Notes: generated by a model from the sequence alone, not told the origin. 64,000 nucleotides of DNA from Tritonibacter litoralis (GCF_009496005.1 NZ_WIBF01000005.1:124001-188000); one strand, 5' to 3'. Positions 1-8,834 are shown, counted from the first letter of the stretch. Translations and numbers: made by a program.

Positions 1-24
1 ATGACGTCATGAAGGAGCGGGCGC

Positions 25-204
25 ATGGCAAAAGACAAACAAAACAAGTCCTCTGAAGGTGACAAGAAAAACACGTCCCTCCGTCTGGAGCGCAAGACGT
101 TGAAAGCGTTGAAAATTCGCGCAATCGAAGAGGATACCAGTGTTCAAAAGATCATTGAGCAGCTGATCGAAGAGTATCTGGCTGGAACCAAAAAGAAAAA
201 TTGA
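25..204 (+). CDS. Small ribbon-helix-helix (RHH) protein
   Basis: A 59-residue basic protein. A lysine-rich, probably disordered arm (residues 1-17) is followed by a strand-like segment TSLRLERKTLKALKIRA and two helices ending EQLIEEYLAG, the pattern of the MetJ/Arc/CopG RHH fold. An AGGAG ribosome site at 14-18 precedes the ATG. The first 12 bases of the window read ATG ACG TCA TGA and may be the tail of an upstream gene. It starts an apparent operon with CHAD, ParA and CYTH genes. RHH proteins act as DNA-binding partners of ParA ATPases in plasmid partition (the ParG type), so it could be a ParA partner or an autorepressor. The fold call is fairly safe; the role is inferred. Confidence 0.8.
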   Translation: MAKDKQNKSSEGDKKNTSLRLERKTLKALKIRAIEEDTSVQKIIEQLIEEYLAGTKKKN

Positions 205-212
205 GACCAGAA

Positions 213-1727
213 ATGTCGAACCAACTGTTATCATATCCCAAAGCATTGCCACTGTCTGATTGGTCAAACATGGCAAGCGGCCTGTCGGCCCAAGCGGGCG
301 AAGACGTCGAACCCAGCCCGTTTACTGTGCTGGATTGTTTTGATCAGAGCATTCGTCAATCCGGGCGGTTGTTGATTGAAACAGAAGGCGCACTTGTCCT
401 GATGGAGGCGGATGGCCGCTTGTTGCGGCAACCAGCGGCGCGCAAGGGCAATTTTGTTGCGGATCTGGCGGATGGCCCGGTCAAACATCACCTGTCGGAT
501 ATGTCCCCGCTGCGGTGCTTGTTGGATCTGGGACAGGGAGAGCTGGTCAAAGATCAGCTGCGTCTGGTGGATGATGAGGAAAAGACCCATTTGCGCGTGG
601 ATGTCCTGCGGTTTTCCAAAGACAACAAGACCGTAAGCCTGATGGCGCTGACGCCGGTGCGCGGCTATGACAAGGCGCAGAAACAGGTGACCAAAGGTTT
701 GTTGACGGCGGGTGCATCGGTGGCGACACCGGGGCAGATCCAGTCGGTTCTGTTTCCGGATCTTGTGCCATATGTGGCCAAGCCCAAGCTGAGCTTTGCG
801 CCCGAGACCACCGCCGTTGCAGCCGCCAATCAAATCATCGCCGCTTATCTGTCTGTGGCGCGCCAGAACGAGCCGGGCACAATTGCCGATTTTGACACCG
901 AGTTTCTGCATGACTACCGCGTTGCGCTGCGCAAGATCCGATCGGTTCTGAGCCTGTTCAAAGGGGTCTATGGCGATGCGGCAACGGCCGAGTTGAAGCA
1001 GCGCTTCTCGGATCTCATGGCCCCAACCGGGGCGCTGCGGGATCTGGATGTTTATCTGCTGGAGCAGGATTACTATTTCGACATGCTGCCGGAAAACCTC
1101 CACGAGGGGCTGCGACTGATGTTTGAGACCTTTGCCACAGATCGCAAGGATGCGCTGACCACAGTGACCAAGCGGCTGAAAAGCGTCGCCTACAACCGTG
1201 AGATGGCCGAGCTGCAAGTGATGTTTGAGACACCGGGCGAGATTGTGCAGGGCCCACAAGGCGGTCTGACGGTTGGGGATTATGCCAAACGGCTGATCTG
1301 GAAGCGCTATCGCAAAGTCTGCAAAACCGCGGCCAAGATCGACGATCAGACCCCCGATGAAGAGGTGCACGAGCTGCGCATTTCCTGCAAGAAACTGCGG
1401 TATCTGATCGAGTTTTTTGCGCCCCAGTTTGACGGCGCAGAAATCAAGGCGATCCTGAAGCCGTTGAAGAAACTGCAGGATAATCTGGGTCTGTTCAACG
1501 ATTATTCGGTGCAGCAAGAAAGCCTGCAGGCGTTGATTTCCTCCGGGCGGCTCAAAGGGCAGACCGCGCTGAAAGCCGCTCAAAGCATCGGTGCGCTGAT
1601 CTCGATTTTGCACGGGCGGCAGTTGGAAGAACGGGCCCGTGTGGTCCAGAGCTTTGCCGGTTTTGACAGCCAAGGGACCCGCGAGAGGTTCCGCACATTG
1701 TTCCACGAGAAAGGGGCGCAGTCATGA
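213..1727 (+). CDS. CHAD domain protein with degenerate CYTH-like N-terminus
   Basis: A 504-residue protein. From about residue 200 to 500 it is a CHAD domain, a helical bundle with conserved histidines known to bind polyphosphate. The two hallmark helices are visible: HDYRVALRKIRS (H233) and HELRISCKKLRY (H386), followed by LQDNLGLFND. Residues about 35-190 have the spacing of a CYTH/triphosphate-tunnel domain (LRVDVLRF, then a strand and helix) but lack the ExExK signature, so this part is probably non-catalytic. The ATG at 213 is preferred to the TTG at 201 that overlaps the upstream stop. The stop overlaps the parA ATG (ATGA), implying translational coupling. The likely role is binding polyphosphate, possibly as the cargo adaptor of the neighbouring ATPase. 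Confidence 0.85.
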   Translation: MSNQLLSYPKALPLSDWSNMASGLSAQAGEDVEPSPFTVLDCFDQSIRQSGRLLIETEGALVLMEADGRLLRQPAARKGNFVADLADGPVKHHLSDMSPLRCLLDLGQGELVKDQLRLVDDEEKTHLRVDVLRFSKDNKTVSLMALTPVRGYDKAQKQVTKGLLTAGASVATPGQIQSVLFPDLVPYVAKPKLSFAPETTAVAAANQIIAAYLSVARQNEPGTIADFDTEFLHDYRVALRKIRSVLSLFKGVYGDAATAELKQRFSDLMAPTGALRDLDVYLLEQDYYFDMLPENLHEGLRLMFETFATDRKDALTTVTKRLKSVAYNREMAELQVMFETPGEIVQGPQGGLTVGDYAKRLIWKRYRKVCKTAAKIDDQTPDEEVHELRISCKKLRYLIEFFAPQFDGAEIKAILKPLKKLQDNLGLFNDYSVQQESLQALISSGRLKGQTALKAAQSIGALISILHGRQLEERARVVQSFAGFDSQGTRERFRTLFHEKGAQS

Positions 1728-2467
1728 AGATCATAGCCTGTTACAGCAACAAAGGCGGCGTGGGGAAAACCGCCTCGGCCGTGAACCTGGCCTATGCCTA
1801 TGCCCAATCAGGCGCGCGCACCTTGTTGTGTGATCTGGACCCTCAAGGGGCGTCCGGGTTTTACTTCCGGGTGAAACCGTCGAAAAAGCTCAAAGAGGCA
1901 AAGTTCTTTGAGGATGTGGAGCGGTTCACCAAGGCCATTCGCGGTAGCGACTACGAAAACCTCGATATCCTGCCGGCAAACCTGACATTCCGGGATTTCG
2001 ATATCTTCTTGTCGCGGATGAAAAACAGCCGCTCGCGTTTGAAAAAGGCGCTGCAAGGTGTGGATGGCGATTATGACGTGATCCTGCTTGACTGCCCACC
2101 TAACCTGTCGGCGCTTTCTGAGGCGGTGTTTAAGGCGGCCGATCATATTGTGGTGCCGGTGATCCCCTCGACCCTGACGGAACGGACCTTTGCACAGCTG
2201 GTGACCTTCTTTGATGAACAGGGGTTAAAGGCGAAGAAGCTGAAGCCGTTCTTTTCCATGGTGCAGGCGCGCAAGACGCTCCACGGGGATACGATGGCGC
2301 GGATGCGTAAATCCTATAAGGGGCGGTTTATGGACACCCATCTGCCGTTTTCCACCGATGTCGAGAAGATGGGCGTGCACCGGGAGCCTACCATGGCCTT
2401 TGCGGGCAATCGGCCTGCAGGCAAGGCCTATCAGGCCCTGTGGCAGGAACTGGAAAAGCGGACCTGA
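1724..2467 (+). CDS. ParA/MinD-family ATPase
   Basis: A 247-residue ATPase of the ParA/Soj class. The deviant Walker A motif KGGVGKT lies at residues 10-16 with the signature lysine K10. Walker A' is CDLDPQG around residue 40 and the Walker B region is VILLDCPP. There is no N-terminal helix-turn-helix, so it is a small (type Ib-like) ParA that would bind DNA non-specifically as an ATP dimer. It is coupled by a 4-base overlap to the CHAD gene and followed 10 bases later by the CYTH gene. No parB or parS-like element is visible, which argues against chromosome or plasmid partition and for positioning of a cytoplasmic cargo. The enzyme class is certain; the cargo is inferred. Confidence 0.9.
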   Translation: MKIIACYSNKGGVGKTASAVNLAYAYAQSGARTLLCDLDPQGASGFYFRVKPSKKLKEAKFFEDVERFTKAIRGSDYENLDILPANLTFRDFDIFLSRMKNSRSRLKKALQGVDGDYDVILLDCPPNLSALSEAVFKAADHIVVPVIPSTLTERTFAQLVTFFDEQGLKAKKLKPFFSMVQARKTLHGDTMARMRKSYKGRFMDTHLPFSTDVEKMGVHREPTMAFAGNRPAGKAYQALWQELEKRT

Positions 2468-2477
2468 GGAGCGCGTC

Positions 2478-2942
2478 ATGGAAGAGATCGAACGCAAGTT
2501 CCTTGTGCGCGAATTGCCCAATTTGGACGAGGCCAAGCGGACCGAGGTGCGTCAGGGCTATATCACCCATCCAACGGATGCGGTGGAAATGCGACTGCGC
2601 CAGAAAAACGCAACCTTTGTGATGACGTTCAAATCGGGCGAAGGCACGGTGCGCACGGAACGCGAGGCAGAGATTACCCAAGCGCAGTTTGAGACCTTCT
2701 GGCCGGAGACCGAAGGCCGCCGGGTGGAGAAGATCCGCTGGAGCGCCGCGCTGCCGGATGGGCTCATCTTTGAGCTGGACGTGTTTGAAGGGGCCTTGGC
2801 TGGATTGGTCCTGGTCGAGGTGGAGTTTGACACGCTGGCCGCCGCTGAGGCGTTTCAGCCGCCCCATTGGTTTGGGGCCGATGTCACCGATGACAAACGC
2901 TATAAGAACAAGAACATGGCCGTGAACGGCCTGCCGGATTAA
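2478..2942 (+). CDS. CYTH domain protein, probable inorganic triphosphatase
   Basis: A 154-residue single-domain CYTH protein. The ExExK signature is residues 3-7 (EIERK). Later charged strands alternate as expected for the triphosphate-tunnel barrel (EMRLRQK, VMTFKSGEG, REAEIT, LVEVEF, KRYKNKNMA). Characterised bacterial relatives hydrolyse tripolyphosphate or related triphosphates with a divalent metal. A GAGGA ribosome site at 2466-2470 fits the ATG at 2478 rather than upstream in-frame codons. It is the last gene of the RHH-CHAD-ParA operon and converges on cobF, overlapping its stop by 4 bases. Confidence 0.88.
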   Translation: MEEIERKFLVRELPNLDEAKRTEVRQGYITHPTDAVEMRLRQKNATFVMTFKSGEGTVRTEREAEITQAQFETFWPETEGRRVEKIRWSAALPDGLIFELDVFEGALAGLVLVEVEFDTLAAAEAFQPPHWFGADVTDDKRYKNKNMAVNGLPD

Positions 2943-3709
2943 GGCGCGGATCTGCGCAGCATATAGATATCCATCAACCAGCCATGATCCGCCCGTGCAC
3001 GCGCGCGGGTTGTGGTGATCTTCTCCGTGACCTCGGACAAGGGGCCGGAGATTGAAATCTCATTTGTCATGCCAGCATAGGCCGTCCACCAGATCTGGAT
3101 CCCTTGGGGGGGAAGGGTCTGGAAGGAACATTGCCCGTCGAGCATCACCACCACAGTATCGGCCGTGGCAGGCCAGCCGTGGTCGCGCAATTGGCGGCCG
3201 GTGGTAATGGTGACGGCCGCGTTGATCTGGTTCAACGGCTCTGTGTGGGCAGCGGTCAGCGCCTGGATCGACGTGATGCCGGGGATGACATTGACTGCGA
3301 TGTCTCCCCTTTGGTGCAGCCGGTCGGCGATCCGCATCGTGCTGTCATAAAGCGATGGATCCCCCCAGACCAGAAATCCTACGGTGCCGCCTGCAGGCAG
3401 GGCTTGGGTCATGCTGTCCCACCAAATCGCGGCGATGGCATCGTGCCAATCGTCGACCCGGGTGTGGTAATCCCGGGTCGCTTCATCCCGCGTGGGCAGG
3501 TCAAATTCCACAATTTGTGGTCCCGGCGCGCGGATCACCTCGGCGCAGATCGCCTGACGGAGGGCGGCCAGATCATCCTTGCCCGCGCCTTTGTTGGGGA
3601 TCAGGATCAGATCCACGGCATTCAAAGCCTCTACCGCTTCCAACGTCAGATGTTTGGGGTTGCCGGTGCCAATGCCGATCAGCGACAGGTTGTAAGGGAT
3701 CGCGGACAT
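2939..3709 (-). CDS. cobF: Precorrin-6A synthase (deacetylating) CobF
   Basis: A 256-residue SAM-dependent methyltransferase of the tetrapyrrole methylase fold. In the aerobic pathway CobF methylates C-1 and removes the acetyl group to give precorrin-6A. The SAM-binding GIGTGNP is near the N-terminus and VWGDPSLYDS and VIPGITS follow. It is last in the cob run. The ATG at 3709 follows the cobA stop (3711-3713) by one base and has a GAG Shine-Dalgarno inside the end of cobA. An in-frame ATG at 3721 overlapping cobA would add four residues. CobF marks the oxygen-dependent route. Confidence 0.93.
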   Translation of the reverse strand: MSAIPYNLSLIGIGTGNPKHLTLEAVEALNAVDLILIPNKGAGKDDLAALRQAICAEVIRAPGPQIVEFDLPTRDEATRDYHTRVDDWHDAIAAIWWDSMTQALPAGGTVGFLVWGDPSLYDSTMRIADRLHQRGDIAVNVIPGITSIQALTAAHTEPLNQINAAVTITTGRQLRDHGWPATADTVVVMLDGQCSFQTLPPQGIQIWWTAYAGMTNEISISGPLSEVTEKITTTRARARADHGWLMDIYMLRRSAP

Positions 3710-3710
3710 C

Positions 3711-4433
3711 TTAGTTCTCATCCGCCAGTGGACCGTAAAGGATCAGAACCGGTGCGGTGGTTTCTAACTTGGGCAACAGATCCGGCAAAGCGCCCAGGGT
3801 CTCGCGCCGCAATTCCTGATCGGGCGTGGAGACGCCGCTGGCCACTAGCGCGGGTGTGTCAGCCGGTAGACCGTGGTTCAAAAGCTGCGTTGCCAGATCA
3901 GCAAAGGTGCGTTTGCCCATATAGACCACAGTTGTCGCCTCGGGGTCGGCAAGGGCTGCCATATTCATTTCTTCGGGCAGCGCGCCGGTGGCGCTGTGGC
4001 CGGTGATATATTGCAGACGCCGCGCCGTCATCCGACGGGTGAGCGGGATATTGGCAGCTGCAGCAGCGGCAGAGGCGGCGGTGACGCCGGGGATGATCTC
4101 AAACGCGATACCTTCGGCGCGCAGGGCGGTGATTTCCTCTTCGAGGCGGCCATAAACACCCGCGTCGCCGGATTTCAGACGCACGACTTTGGCCCCGGTT
4201 CTGGCATAATCCACCAACAGGCGGCTGACATGATCCTGTTTGGGCGACGGGCGGCCTGCGCGTTTGCCAACACCGATCAGATCCGCGTCATCACGCGCAT
4301 GACTCAGGATCGGGCCTGAGGACAGATCGTCAAACAGAACCGCATCGGCGGTTTCCAGACGTTTGACCGCCTTGACCGTCAAAAGTTCCGGATCGCCGGG
4401 GCCAGAAGAAACAAAGGAGACAAAACCGGTCAT
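3711..4433 (-). CDS. cobA: Uroporphyrinogen-III C-methyltransferase (SUMT)
   Basis: A 240-residue SUMT that adds methyl groups at C-2 and C-7 of uroporphyrinogen III to make precorrin-2, the entry to the corrin branch. Family motifs are SSGPGDPELLTVKA near the N-terminus, VRLKSGDAGVYGR, EIIPGVTAA and the later YMGKR segment. It is the single-domain CobA type, without the CysG dehydrogenase/ferrochelatase half. It overlaps cobB by 4 bases upstream and nearly touches cobF downstream. Confidence 0.93.
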   Translation of the reverse strand: MTGFVSFVSSGPGDPELLTVKAVKRLETADAVLFDDLSSGPILSHARDDADLIGVGKRAGRPSPKQDHVSRLLVDYARTGAKVVRLKSGDAGVYGRLEEEITALRAEGIAFEIIPGVTAASAAAAAANIPLTRRMTARRLQYITGHSATGALPEEMNMAALADPEATTVVYMGKRTFADLATQLLNHGLPADTPALVASGVSTPDQELRRETLGALPDLLPKLETTAPVLILYGPLADEN

Positions 4434-5740
4434 GTGTCCTCTCCGGTGATCAGATGGAAGAAGGTGCCCGTCACATGACCGTTGACGGATCCGGTTTCCG
4501 GCACCGGATTGCCATCGGCGTCAAAAACACTGGCAAGCGGCGCATCGGGTTCATCCAAAATGGTTGAATAATGGAACTCATGCCCGCGCAGGGCTGACCC
4601 CGTCGCAAATCCCGGCATGGCGTTTTGCAACACGGCGCGACGATAGCCCAGGTGGAATTTGCGTTTCTCATAAGAGGTCACAAGCCCCAGGAGGCCTGCC
4701 ATCTGGTGGCGGTTGCCCTGTTTGTCGATCAAGGCCTCTCCGAGCGCCATATAGCCCCCGCATTCGCCGTGGACGGGTTTGGTTTTGGCGTGTTTTTGCA
4801 GACCTCGGCGGAAGGTTTCTGCCGCCGCCAGCGTGCCGCCGTGGAGTTCAGGGTAGCCACCGGGCAGCCAGACCAGATCCGCGTCTGGCGCGGGGGCCTC
4901 ATCCGCGAGGGGCGAAAACGGCAGGATTTCAGCCCCGGCCTGACGCCAGCCCTCTAACAGATGGGGATAGGTAAAGGAAAAGGCCGCATCGCGGGCCAGG
5001 GCAATCCGCTGTGCGGGCGGGGTCGGCAGCGGTGCCGCAGGCGTTTCGGGGCCCGAAAGCGCGGCTGCCTTGATCGCATCAAGGTCGACGTTCTCGCGCA
5101 GGAAACTGGCATAGCCTGCAATCGCGGCCTCCAGATCCGGGTGTTCGACCGCCTGGATCAGACCCAGATGCCGTTCCGGCAGGGCCAGGTCACCGCGTCG
5201 GGGCAGGGAACCGAGCACTTTGACCCCGGCGTGCTCCATCCCCAGCCGGGTGAGCCGTTCGTGACGGGGGCTGGCGACCCGGTTCAGGATGACCCCGGCA
5301 AAGGGCAGATCCGGGTCATAGGCTTTGAAGCCCAAGGCGGTGGCCGCAGCAGATTGCGCCTGCCCCCCCACATCGATCACCAGAATGACCGGCCAGCCCA
5401 TGCGTTTGGCGGTTTCTGCAGAAGAGCCAAACCCAGATTGCCCCCGGGTGGCCACACCGTCAAAAAGTCCCATGGACCCTTCGGCCACGCAGATCTCGGC
5501 CCCTGTGGCCTGGGCGCTGATGGCGTTCAGCAAGGGGTCGTCCATGGCCCATGTGTCAAGGTTAAAGGACGCGCGTTTGGCCGCTGCCAGGTGGAAGGCC
5601 GGATCAATGTAGTCGGGGCCGCTTTTGAAGGGTTGCACGGTCAGGCCGTCCTCCGCCAGGGCGCGCAGAAGGCCAAGCATCACGGTGGTTTTGCCGGTGC
5701 CCGAAGAGGGGGCAGAGATCATCAATCCATGGGGCATCAT
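4430..5740 (-). CDS. cobB: Hydrogenobyrinate a,c-diamide synthase CobB
   Basis: A 436-residue glutamine-dependent amidotransferase that amidates the a and c side chains of hydrogenobyrinate. The N-terminal half is a P-loop amido-ligase domain ([11 protein letters not shown] near residue 10, then [10 protein letters not shown]). The C-terminal half is a class I glutaminase-like domain with the nucleophile region [14 protein letters not shown] and a terminal HVTGTFFH histidine region. The start overlaps the cobM stop as ATGATG/TGA. A second ATG three bases in is equally usable. Confidence 0.94.
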   Translation of the reverse strand: MMPHGLMISAPSSGTGKTTVMLGLLRALAEDGLTVQPFKSGPDYIDPAFHLAAAKRASFNLDTWAMDDPLLNAISAQATGAEICVAEGSMGLFDGVATRGQSGFGSSAETAKRMGWPVILVIDVGGQAQSAAATALGFKAYDPDLPFAGVILNRVASPRHERLTRLGMEHAGVKVLGSLPRRGDLALPERHLGLIQAVEHPDLEAAIAGYASFLRENVDLDAIKAAALSGPETPAAPLPTPPAQRIALARDAAFSFTYPHLLEGWRQAGAEILPFSPLADEAPAPDADLVWLPGGYPELHGGTLAAAETFRRGLQKHAKTKPVHGECGGYMALGEALIDKQGNRHQMAGLLGLVTSYEKRKFHLGYRRAVLQNAMPGFATGSALRGHEFHYSTILDEPDAPLASVFDADGNPVPETGSVNGHVTGTFFHLITGEDT

Positions 5741-6522
5741 TCTGTTCCTTCCGGGAAGCGCGGATCTGTGCCGACCGGGCGGTAGCGACGGTCATAGTCA
5801 CCCGCATAAAGGCAGCTTTCGTCGAACTCTTCCGCTCCGATGGCGCGACCCACAAGGATCAGCGCTGTCCGGCCCCGTTCGCCTTGGGTCGCGTCCTCAA
5901 GTGTTTCGAGCGTGGCCTTGACGATGCGCTGGTCCGGCCAGGTTGCGCGCCAGATCACGGCCACAGGACAATCGGCGCCGTAATGGGGGGTGAGGCGGGC
6001 GATCACGTCCTCCAGCACATGCACGCTGAGGTGGATGGCGAGGGTTGCACCGGTTTTGCCAAAGTTTTCCAGCGTCTCTCCATCCGGCATGGCGGACGCG
6101 CGGCCCGAGGTGCGGGTGAGCACCAGCGATTGTGCGACGCCCGGCAGGGTGAGTTCTGATCCCAAAGCAGCGGCGGCCGCGGCAAAGGAGGGCACGCCGG
6201 GGGTCACGTCATAGGGGATGCCTTCAGCGCGCAGACGGCGCAGCTGTTCGCCCATGGCAGACCAGACCGACAGGTCGCCCGAATGGAGCCGCGCCACATC
6301 CTGACCGGCTGCATGGGCCGACTTGATCTCGGCAATGATTTCATCCAGCGACAAGGGCGCGGTGTTCACAATGCGCGCACCCTCTGGGCAATGGGCCAGC
6401 AGCGCCTCTGGCACCAGAGAGCCCGCATAAAGGCAGACCGGGCAGGCGGCGATCAGGTCGCGTCCGCGCAGGGTGATCAGATCAGCGGCTCCGGGGCCAG
6501 CACCAATAAAGTGAACGGTCAT
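5737..6522 (-). CDS. cobM: Precorrin-4 C11-methyltransferase CobM
   Basis: A 261-residue tetrapyrrole methylase that converts precorrin-4 to precorrin-5 by methylation at C-11. Diagnostic segments are [16 protein letters not shown] at the start, [22 protein letters not shown] and VTPGVPSF. It overlaps cobE upstream and cobB downstream by 4 bases each, consistent with one translationally coupled transcript. Confidence 0.94.
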   Translation of the reverse strand: MTVHFIGAGPGAADLITLRGRDLIAACPVCLYAGSLVPEALLAHCPEGARIVNTAPLSLDEIIAEIKSAHAAGQDVARLHSGDLSVWSAMGEQLRRLRAEGIPYDVTPGVPSFAAAAAALGSELTLPGVAQSLVLTRTSGRASAMPDGETLENFGKTGATLAIHLSVHVLEDVIARLTPHYGADCPVAVIWRATWPDQRIVKATLETLEDATQGERGRTALILVGRAIGAEEFDESCLYAGDYDRRYRPVGTDPRFPEGTE

Positions 6523-6887
6523 TGGGGGTGCACCTCTGCTAAGGCCACGGTGACGAGGCCATCCGTGGAGATATGTCTGGGGTGGATCAGCCGGGCGGTG
6601 CCGTGGCGGCGGGCCGCAACAAGGGCTGCGGCTTCGGCCAGTGATCCGGTGCCAAATCGCGCAAGGATGCGCGATGAGCGGGTTGGCGTCTCTATGCCTG
6701 CGATCTCATCCTCTTCCAAGAGGCAAGTGGCGAGGTTTTGGCTGCTGGCGAAGGATTGAAACACTTCGGTTTCGCCTTTGGCCCTGAGCGTGGCCAGGAG
6801 CTGGGGGTGGGCGGGTAGCCCTGACAGGGCCTGGGTCAGATCCACAAGGGATGCGGCGGCGCGCATGCCAAAGCCTGCAACAATCAT
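6519..6887 (-). CDS. cobE: Cobalamin biosynthesis protein CobE
   Basis: A 122-residue protein matching CobE, equivalent to the C-terminal part of CbiG, beginning [13 protein letters not shown]. CobE is found in aerobic cob operons; its exact step is not firmly settled. The ATG at 6887 overlaps the cobL stop (ATGA). An in-frame ATG at 6902 would add MERHP but deepen the overlap, so 6887 is preferred. Confidence 0.85.
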   Translation of the reverse strand: MIVAGFGMRAAASLVDLTQALSGLPAHPQLLATLRAKGETEVFQSFASSQNLATCLLEEDEIAGIETPTRSSRILARFGTGSLAEAAALVAARRHGTARLIHPRHISTDGLVTVALAEVHPQ

Positions 6888-8083
6888 CGGGTGACGCTCC
6901 ATTGGATTACGGGGCGGGCCCGGTCCCAGCCGCGCATCGTGCCCAAGGGACCTGCTTCGGCGATCTCCACCTTCAAGAGCTGGCCGCCCCATTGGGCCTG
7001 GGCTTGCATCAGCAGGGTTTCGGTTTCCAGGGTGACGCCATTGGCAACGATCCGGGTGCCTGGCGGCAGGATCTGCCAAAGGTGGTCCAGCAAGGTTTGC
7101 GAGCCGCCGCCGCCAATAAACACACAATCCGGCAATGGCTGGTCGGCCAGACAGTCAGGCGCACGGTCCTGATGGGCCTGCATGCGGTGAGACAGGCCAA
7201 AGGCGGCAGCATTGGCGGTGATGTTTGCCATGCGATCTGCACGGGGTTCAAAGGTGAGGGCCCGGGTCCCACGCGCGGCCAGACACCATTCGACCGAGAC
7301 CGAGCCAGAGCCACCGCCGATGTCCCACAGCAGCTCAGCCGGGCGCGGGGCGAGCGCCGAGAGGGTCAGGGCGCGGATGGGGCGTTTGGTGATTTGGCCG
7401 TCGTTTTGAAACAGATCATCCGCAAGCCCGCTGGCCTGGGACAACCCGCGGTGACCTGCAAGGTCAAGCGCCATTGCAACAGGGGCGCAGATCTCGGTGA
7501 GGTCAAACCCTTGGGCGGTGGTCTGACGCAGCCGTTCGCGCGGGCCACCAAGAGCCTCGGCCACCGTGAGGGAGGAGGCACCAAAGCCTTGCTCGGTGAG
7601 ATAGGCGGCCAGTTCCGCTGCCGCGTCCCCGTCGCGTAGGGTGCAGAGGATGCGCGCCTGGTCCGCCAACAGGGGGCGTAGGCGTTGATAGGGTGCAGCG
7701 TGCAGCCCTTGGGTCAGCGTATCCTCCAGCTTCCAGCCCAATCGGTTGGCGAGCAGAGAAAACGTCGAGGGCGCGGGGTATGAGATCCAGTCCCCTGGTG
7801 CAAGCGCGCGCATCAGGGAGCCGCCGGCCCCATGCCAGAAAGGATCGCCCGAAGCCAGAACCACCACCGGGCGGCCACGGGCGGCCAGAACCGGGTCGAT
7901 TGAGAAAGGCACCGGCCAGGGCTGCCCTTTGGGACCTGCGTCCACCAGATCCAGATGGCGCGGGCCGCCAAAAATGATCTCGGCCTGCGCCAGCGCTTTG
8001 CGGCTTGCATCTGTGAGGCCTGCCGGGCCATCTTCGCCAAGCCCGATGAGCGTGAGCCAGGGTGTGGGAAGAGGATCAGACAT
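6884..8083 (-). CDS. cobL: Precorrin-6Y C5,15-methyltransferase (decarboxylating) CobL
   Basis: A 399-residue bifunctional enzyme. The N-terminal tetrapyrrole methylase half (about 1-200, starting WLTLIGLGEDGPAGL) and the C-terminal Rossmann methyltransferase half (WDIGGGSGSVSVEW, FIGGGGSQTLLD) correspond to the CbiE and CbiT activities. Together they methylate C-5 and C-15 and decarboxylate the C-12 side chain. The chosen ATG (8083-8081) overlaps the divergent cobK ATG (8082-8084) in a CATG palindrome. An in-frame ATG at 8113 would lie inside cobK. Confidence 0.92.
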   Translation of the reverse strand: MSDPLPTPWLTLIGLGEDGPAGLTDASRKALAQAEIIFGGPRHLDLVDAGPKGQPWPVPFSIDPVLAARGRPVVVLASGDPFWHGAGGSLMRALAPGDWISYPAPSTFSLLANRLGWKLEDTLTQGLHAAPYQRLRPLLADQARILCTLRDGDAAAELAAYLTEQGFGASSLTVAEALGGPRERLRQTTAQGFDLTEICAPVAMALDLAGHRGLSQASGLADDLFQNDGQITKRPIRALTLSALAPRPAELLWDIGGGSGSVSVEWCLAARGTRALTFEPRADRMANITANAAAFGLSHRMQAHQDRAPDCLADQPLPDCVFIGGGGSQTLLDHLWQILPPGTRIVANGVTLETETLLMQAQAQWGGQLLKVEIAEAGPLGTMRGWDRARPVIQWSVTR

Positions 8084-8834
8084 GGCGCAGATACTCCTGT
8101 TGGGCGGAACCACCGAAGCCTCGCAATTGGCGCGGGCGCTGGCCGATCACTGGACGGGGGCCGGGCGTCGGGCCGTGTTCTCTTATGCGGGCCGTACCGC
8201 ACGCCCGGCGGCGCAACCTTTGCGTGTGCGGCAGGGCGGGTTTGGCGGTGTTGCGGGTCTTGTCGACTATATCCGCCGCGAAGGCGTGAGCCATGTGATT
8301 GACGCCACTCATCCCTTTGCGGCGCAGATGAGCCGCAATGCCGTGGCGGCCTGCGCCGAGACGGGCGTGCCGCTGGCCGCGCTGGAGCGGCCTGCCTGGC
8401 AGGCACAAGAGGGCGATGATTGGCGCCATGTGTGCGATGTCGACGCCGCGGTTGCGGATCTGCCCGACAGGGACGCGCGGGTTTTTCTGGCCATTGGCAA
8501 GCAAACGCTTTTGCCCTTTGCCGCAAAGCCTCAGAACTTCTATTTGCTGCGGCTGGTGGATCCGCCCGCAGGGGCGCTGCCTGTGCCAAAGGCGGATGTT
8601 GTAGTGGCCCGTGGGCCATTTGACCAGGCCGGGGATCAGGCGTTGATGAGGACCCATGGCATCACCCATGTTGTGGCCAAAAATGCAGGTGGCAGCGGTG
8701 CCGTCGCCAAGCTGCTGGCGGCGCGGGCCCTTGGACTGCCGGTGGTCATGATCGACCGGCCCGCTGTGCCTGCACGCCACATCTGTCACAGCGTCCGCGC
8801 GGTGATGTGCTGGCTGGCGGATCATTCGGCGTAG
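8082..8834 (+). CDS. cobK: Precorrin-6A reductase CobK
   Basis: A 250-residue precorrin-6A reductase, NADPH-dependent, forming precorrin-6B. Recognisable parts are the N-terminal ILLLGGTTEASQLARAL, DATHPFAAQMS, ERPAWQ and a C-terminal VVAKNAGG. It lies on the opposite strand between cobJ and cobL. Its start codon shares bases with that of cobL and its 3' end overlaps the 3' end of cobJ by 13 bases. Its promoter must therefore lie inside cobL. A far-upstream extension of the frame is antisense to cobL and was rejected. Confidence 0.92.
   Translation: MAQILLLGGTTEASQLARALADHWTGAGRRAVFSYAGRTARPAAQPLRVRQGGFGGVAGLVDYIRREGVSHVIDATHPFAAQMSRNAVAACAETGVPLAALERPAWQAQEGDDWRHVCDVDAAVADLPDRDARVFLAIGKQTLLPFAAKPQNFYLLRLVDPPAGALPVPKADVVVARGPFDQAGDQALMRTHGITHVVAKNAGGSGAVAKLLAARALGLPVVMIDRPAVPARHICHSVRAVMCWLADHSA

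Noticed and set aside
201-212. TTG start for the CHAD gene overlapping the RHH stop
   Set aside because: No ribosome site at a suitable distance; the ATG at 213 is available and adds no gap.
264-1706. 480-codon open frame antisense to the CHAD gene
   Set aside because: The plus strand encodes a clear CHAD protein with conserved histidines; the antisense translation has no recognisable domain and reflects the codon bias of the sense gene.
1724-2467. Chromosome or plasmid partition locus
   Set aside because: No ParB, no clustered parS-like repeats and no replication genes adjoin; neighbours are polyphosphate-related domains instead.
4961-5785. 274-codon plus-strand frame across cobB
   Set aside because: Shadow of cobB. 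All family motifs are in the minus-strand frame, and the frame lacks a ribosome site.
6851-7639. 262-codon plus-strand frame inside cobL
   Set aside because: Antisense to a well-supported cobL; low-complexity translation typical of GC-rich shadow frames.
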